Origin: Syngnathus acus
Taxonomy: Eukaryota; Chordata; Actinopteri; Syngnathiformes; Syngnathidae
Direction: 5' to 3'
Assembly: GCF_901709675.1 (NCBI RefSeq)
Contig: NC_051088.1
Location: forward strand, 24,246,193-24,310,192
DNA: 64,000 nt
Both the position numbers and the translations under genes were made by a program. Positions 61,001 through 64,000 of the stretch are shown here, piece after piece. The notes beneath the pieces were generated by a model that saw only the letters and a program-made list of their open reading frames with translations, had not been told where the DNA came from and searched no databases. The first letter of the stretch is position 1, and each line of letters opens with the position of its first letter.

Positions 61001-64000
61001 TGACAAAGGTAAGCTCGACTATCTCGGTGGATAAAACAAGAGCTTCTGCAGTGTCAAACGTGTTCCTCCATCAGGCTCGAACAGGAACTCAAGAGGGTGC
61101 CAGCCGGACAGCAGTCACGATAACTGGGAGTCGCGAAGCAGCGCTGCGCGTGAACGGAGCGCAGAACGCAATGCCACGGAAAGGATTTCCGATCGAGACA
61201 GAAGAGGGGACCAGGTCCGAGACTCTTCCTACGACAGGAGAGGCGGCCACAGTGAAAGAGACCGCAGGGATAATCGTGAGAGAGGTGGGAGTTTGAAAAT
61301 CACACTCTGTATTTGTTAAACGATACATGGTATTGTTTTGCAACCATTAAAAAAAAACATTTATTCAGCACATTTCATACACAAGACCAATGTGCATGGT
61401 TAAAAGTACATTGAAAATAATAATAATAATAATAAAAAAAAAAACACTAACACTTTTTTTTTTAAATGTACAGAAATAACAGCTTACTAAAATTATTAAA
61501 ATAAAGTAAAAACCTAAAGTGAAACCTTTGGTTCTGAAACGAGATTAAAAAAAAATAAAATAAAATACATTTGATGGACTCAACAATTGTAACTTTTGTT
61601 TCCCCAGCTTCTCCAAACAGACATCAGAGAAGATCGGAGGAGTCGGAGAGAGACGAACGAAGGGATGAGCGCAGAACAGACCGAGGAGAAGAAAGACGCG
61701 AGGACCGTACCAGAGACCGGGAGCGAGAGAGGGAGCGGGAGAGGGAACGGGAGAAAGAAAGAGAGCGGGAACGGGAGAGAGAAAAAGAGCGAGAGAAGGA
61801 GAGGGAAGCCGAGAGGGAGCGCACCCGGGAGCGAGAGCGGGAACGAGAGAGGGAGCGAGAACGGGAGCGGGAAAGAGAGCGCGAAGAGCGGGAAAGGGAG
61901 AGGAAGGAGCGCGAACGGGAACGAGAGCAGCGGGAGCAGCGGGAGCGAGAGAGGCAGCGGGAATGGGAGGAACGAGAGCGCGGAAGGGAGGAAAGGCGGG
62001 AGAGGAGGGAGGATGCCCGAGACGACCGTACCGTTCGAGAGACAAGGGACGACCGCAAAACAAGGCATGTACTGCATTTTTACTTCTTCAATCTTTCATG
62101 TCATCAATAGTTGCTGGAAGTTTAACATCCTTCTTTGTAAATATCCCATGTTACCAAATTATTGCTCGGTGCGGCCTTTATATATGTTTTTGTTGTTGTT
62201 GCCTTTTTTAAAATTTGGTAGATGCGTTTTCTATTCAGTTGTGCTCAAAAGTCCGGAAACGAGGGTCATTTGTTCGTTTTTTGTTGAATCTATTTTTATC
62301 TTTTGTCTCCCCCATAACTAGTTCCATCTTGCCTTCCAGCCGCAAGCGACCCAGGTTGGAGACCAGCCCCAGCCCCCGCCCTTCGCCCAAGCGAGGGACG
62401 CGTGACCACAGTCCGGCAGACAGCGACGGCTACAACAGCACAGATGAGAAAAGTGAGCGTCCAATTGGCCGAGGACTGGCCAAGCTCCACCCACAGCCCC
62501 TCCTCCCCAGCCCTGTGTGTCCACCTCCAAGTGACAGTAGGAAATTCTTTTAGAGAGGACACATCATTTATTGGAATGAGGATTTCATATTCTTCAAAGA
62601 TATCGCTGCTTTAATCAGTCTGACTTCTCTTGTCACATATTGCGCAGGTACAGATAAGCATCGTGTGCTCAGCCAGGTGGTGCGTCCCTTGGAGCCCCTG
62701 TTGCGTTCACCCTCGAGGCCTGCCATATCTGATGACAAGCCGAGCCACTGGAAGGATGAGGAGCGTCGAGGAGCTGCGGAGAAGAGGGAAGCGCGCGGTC
62801 GCCATGAAGACCAGGAGCCCCGAAGCGAACGCAACAGGGGAGGTGACCGGCGAGCCGATCAGCTGTCAGATCCTCACCCTGACTCCCGCGGTCGAGGCAG
62901 AGACCTGCGAGACGCCACACCGCCTCCGGTTTCTGTCGTTACTGGTGCTGACAACGAGGTCAAAGATGTCGCTGTGTCACAGCCCCAAGAAGAAGGCAAA
63001 AAGAAAACCAAAGCACTGAGGAAGGGCATCAAGAAAGGCCGTAAAGACGACGATGCCGCCGCCGCCACATCTGCTGCTGGCAAAGGTCTAACCGGAGAGC
63101 GTTTCATCCCCGAGCCCCCGCCTGCTACTTTGACAGAAGGTCCTCCGTCTTTGCTTTCACCAAGGAAGGGGGCAAAGAGGAAAGTGCTTGAGCGCAAGAG
63201 GAAACGCGGAGGAGATTCTGAGGCATCTGAGGAGGATTCTTCAGTGCCTCAGCCCCACAACAAGAGGAAGCGAGGTCCTCGGACGCCGCCTCCCTCCATG
63301 AGGCCGGGTCATCGTGGCTCCGCAGGCAATGCCGAATCTGCCCAACTGTCTAAAATGGACAACTTCAGCGACTGGTCCGATGAGGAGGTCTCGGATAGAG
63401 GAGGACAAATGGATTCCGCTGAGCGCGCGCCACCCGGGCCTCTCCGAAGAGGCGGTGGCCCCAGGTTGGGTCGAGAGCGCTGCAACCCGCCTCCGATCGC
63501 CCCTCTGCTTCTGCAGGATCCTCCGATGCTGCTGCAGACTTTGACTCCGCAGCCCCTGATGTCCCAGCCCCTTCTCCGCAAGCCGCCCCCAGAGCAGACG
63601 CGCAGCAGCAGCATGGGAAGCAATCAAAGTCGCACCTCCTCCAGGCGCCCGCGCTCGCCCTCCAACGAGTCGGCCCACCGAGATGACCTGCAGGGCACGC
63701 GTGCCCGCAGGGGCCGGCTTCAGGCCACCGGCACACATGAACGGGAAAGGGAGAGAGAACGAGAGAGGCTTGCAATGAGTGACCCGCCAGGAACGGAGAG
63801 GAAATCACGCATAGACCAGTTGAGGAGAGGCGAGCCGAGTCGCAGTACCTCTTCAGGTGAGTTATTTCCGTCAAGTCTGAGAAGGAGACCGAATGTTCAA
63901 CCGGATTGTGCTTACTTTGTAGACCGCCAGGATTCCCGCAGCCACAGCTCCAGGCGTAGCTCTCCCGATTCCGAGAGGCAGGGCAGGTCGCAATCTCGCG
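58043..64000 (+). CDS. zc3h13: Zinc finger CCCH-type protein 13 (3' end outside window)
   Basis: ZC3H13 is the scaffold of the nuclear m6A-METTL-associated complex (WTAP, VIRMA, HAKAI) and supports RNA m6A methylation. Exons seen: 58043-58204, 58287-58390, 58487-58601, 58674-58782, 58907-59073, 59254-59396, 59574-59774, 59855-60007, 60079-60419, 60559-61008, 61075-61284, 61608-62064, 62322-62452, 62648-63856, 63923 to the window end, about 1343 residues. The start MSKIRRKVTVENSKTISD and the CCCH finger (Cys57, Cys66, Cys72, His76) match the family. Next come an acidic/Lys region (ELSLEMKRQKIQRELMKLEQ), RS-like stretches, and a very long Arg/Glu coiled segment in exon 61608-62064. RKRPRLETSPSPRPSPKRG and RKSRIDQLRRGEPSRSTSS are family landmarks. 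The C-terminal 300 or so residues are missing at the window edge. The intron 62065-62321 seems to use a GC donor. Confidence 0.93.
61710..62000 (+). repeat. GA-rich low-complexity coding array (Arg-Glu repeats)
   Basis: A purine-rich array of GAGCGG/GAGAGA-type units in zc3h13 encodes alternating Arg and Glu for about 90 residues. It yields long overlapping reading frames in other frames and on the minus strand, none of which is a separate gene. Confidence 0.9.

Noticed and set aside
61545-62077. Minus-strand and alternate-frame ORFs across the zc3h13 Arg/Glu repeat
   Set aside because: They are products of the GA-rich low-complexity array; only the frame joined to flanking exons matches ZC3H13.

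Overview
The window is nuclear DNA from a bony fish, most likely a compact-genome percomorph teleost. The evidence is ten multi-exon vertebrate genes with GT-AG introns often only 65-150 bp long, fish-type LINE/SINE tails, and many short non-autonomous DNA transposons (MITEs). I did not identify the species. No tRNA, rRNA, CRISPR array, prokaryotic operon or viral gene was seen.

Gene order: abcb6 (+, 3' part only, <1-1846); cnppd1 (+, 2932-5611); prkag3 (+, 7238-9424); retreg2 (+, 10554-14896); mdh1b (-, 16163-19091); fastkd2 (+, 19714-22626); a gene-poor stretch of about 16.5 kb full of transposable elements; raph1/lamellipodin (+, 39139-48607); alg11 (-, 51274-53433); cpb2 (+, 53989-56586); zc3h13 (+, 58043 to beyond 64000). 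I rebuilt the exons by hand from splice signals, reading phase and similarity to remembered vertebrate family members. Every complete model keeps a continuous frame, and the lengths are close to the human proteins: alg11 492 aa, cpb2 421 aa, cnppd1 417 aa, retreg2 566 aa, fastkd2 647 aa, mdh1b 487 aa, raph1 about 1514 aa.

The genes do not form one pathway. The first block (abcb6, cnppd1, prkag3, retreg2) corresponds to human 2q35, the middle block (mdh1b, fastkd2, raph1) to human 2q33, and the last block (alg11, cpb2, zc3h13) to human 13q14. The window therefore captures two synteny joins. Two gene pairs are head-to-head with short shared upstream regions: mdh1b/fastkd2 (622 bp) and alg11/cpb2 (555 bp).

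The most distinctive non-genic content is transposon-derived. Four copies of a TA-flanked MITE with subterminal TATAAGGCGC-type repeats lie at 4570, 8607, 11466 and 31569, all in the same orientation. One sits exactly at the 5' splice site of a prkag3 intron. Four further MITE or hAT-type elements lie in the raph1 upstream region, one with a perfect 8-bp target duplication. Two introns (mdh1b and zc3h13) appear to use GC rather than GT donors. I found no convincing unknown gene system; the best leads are the transposon-splice-site association and the apparent loss of catalytic residues in mdh1b.
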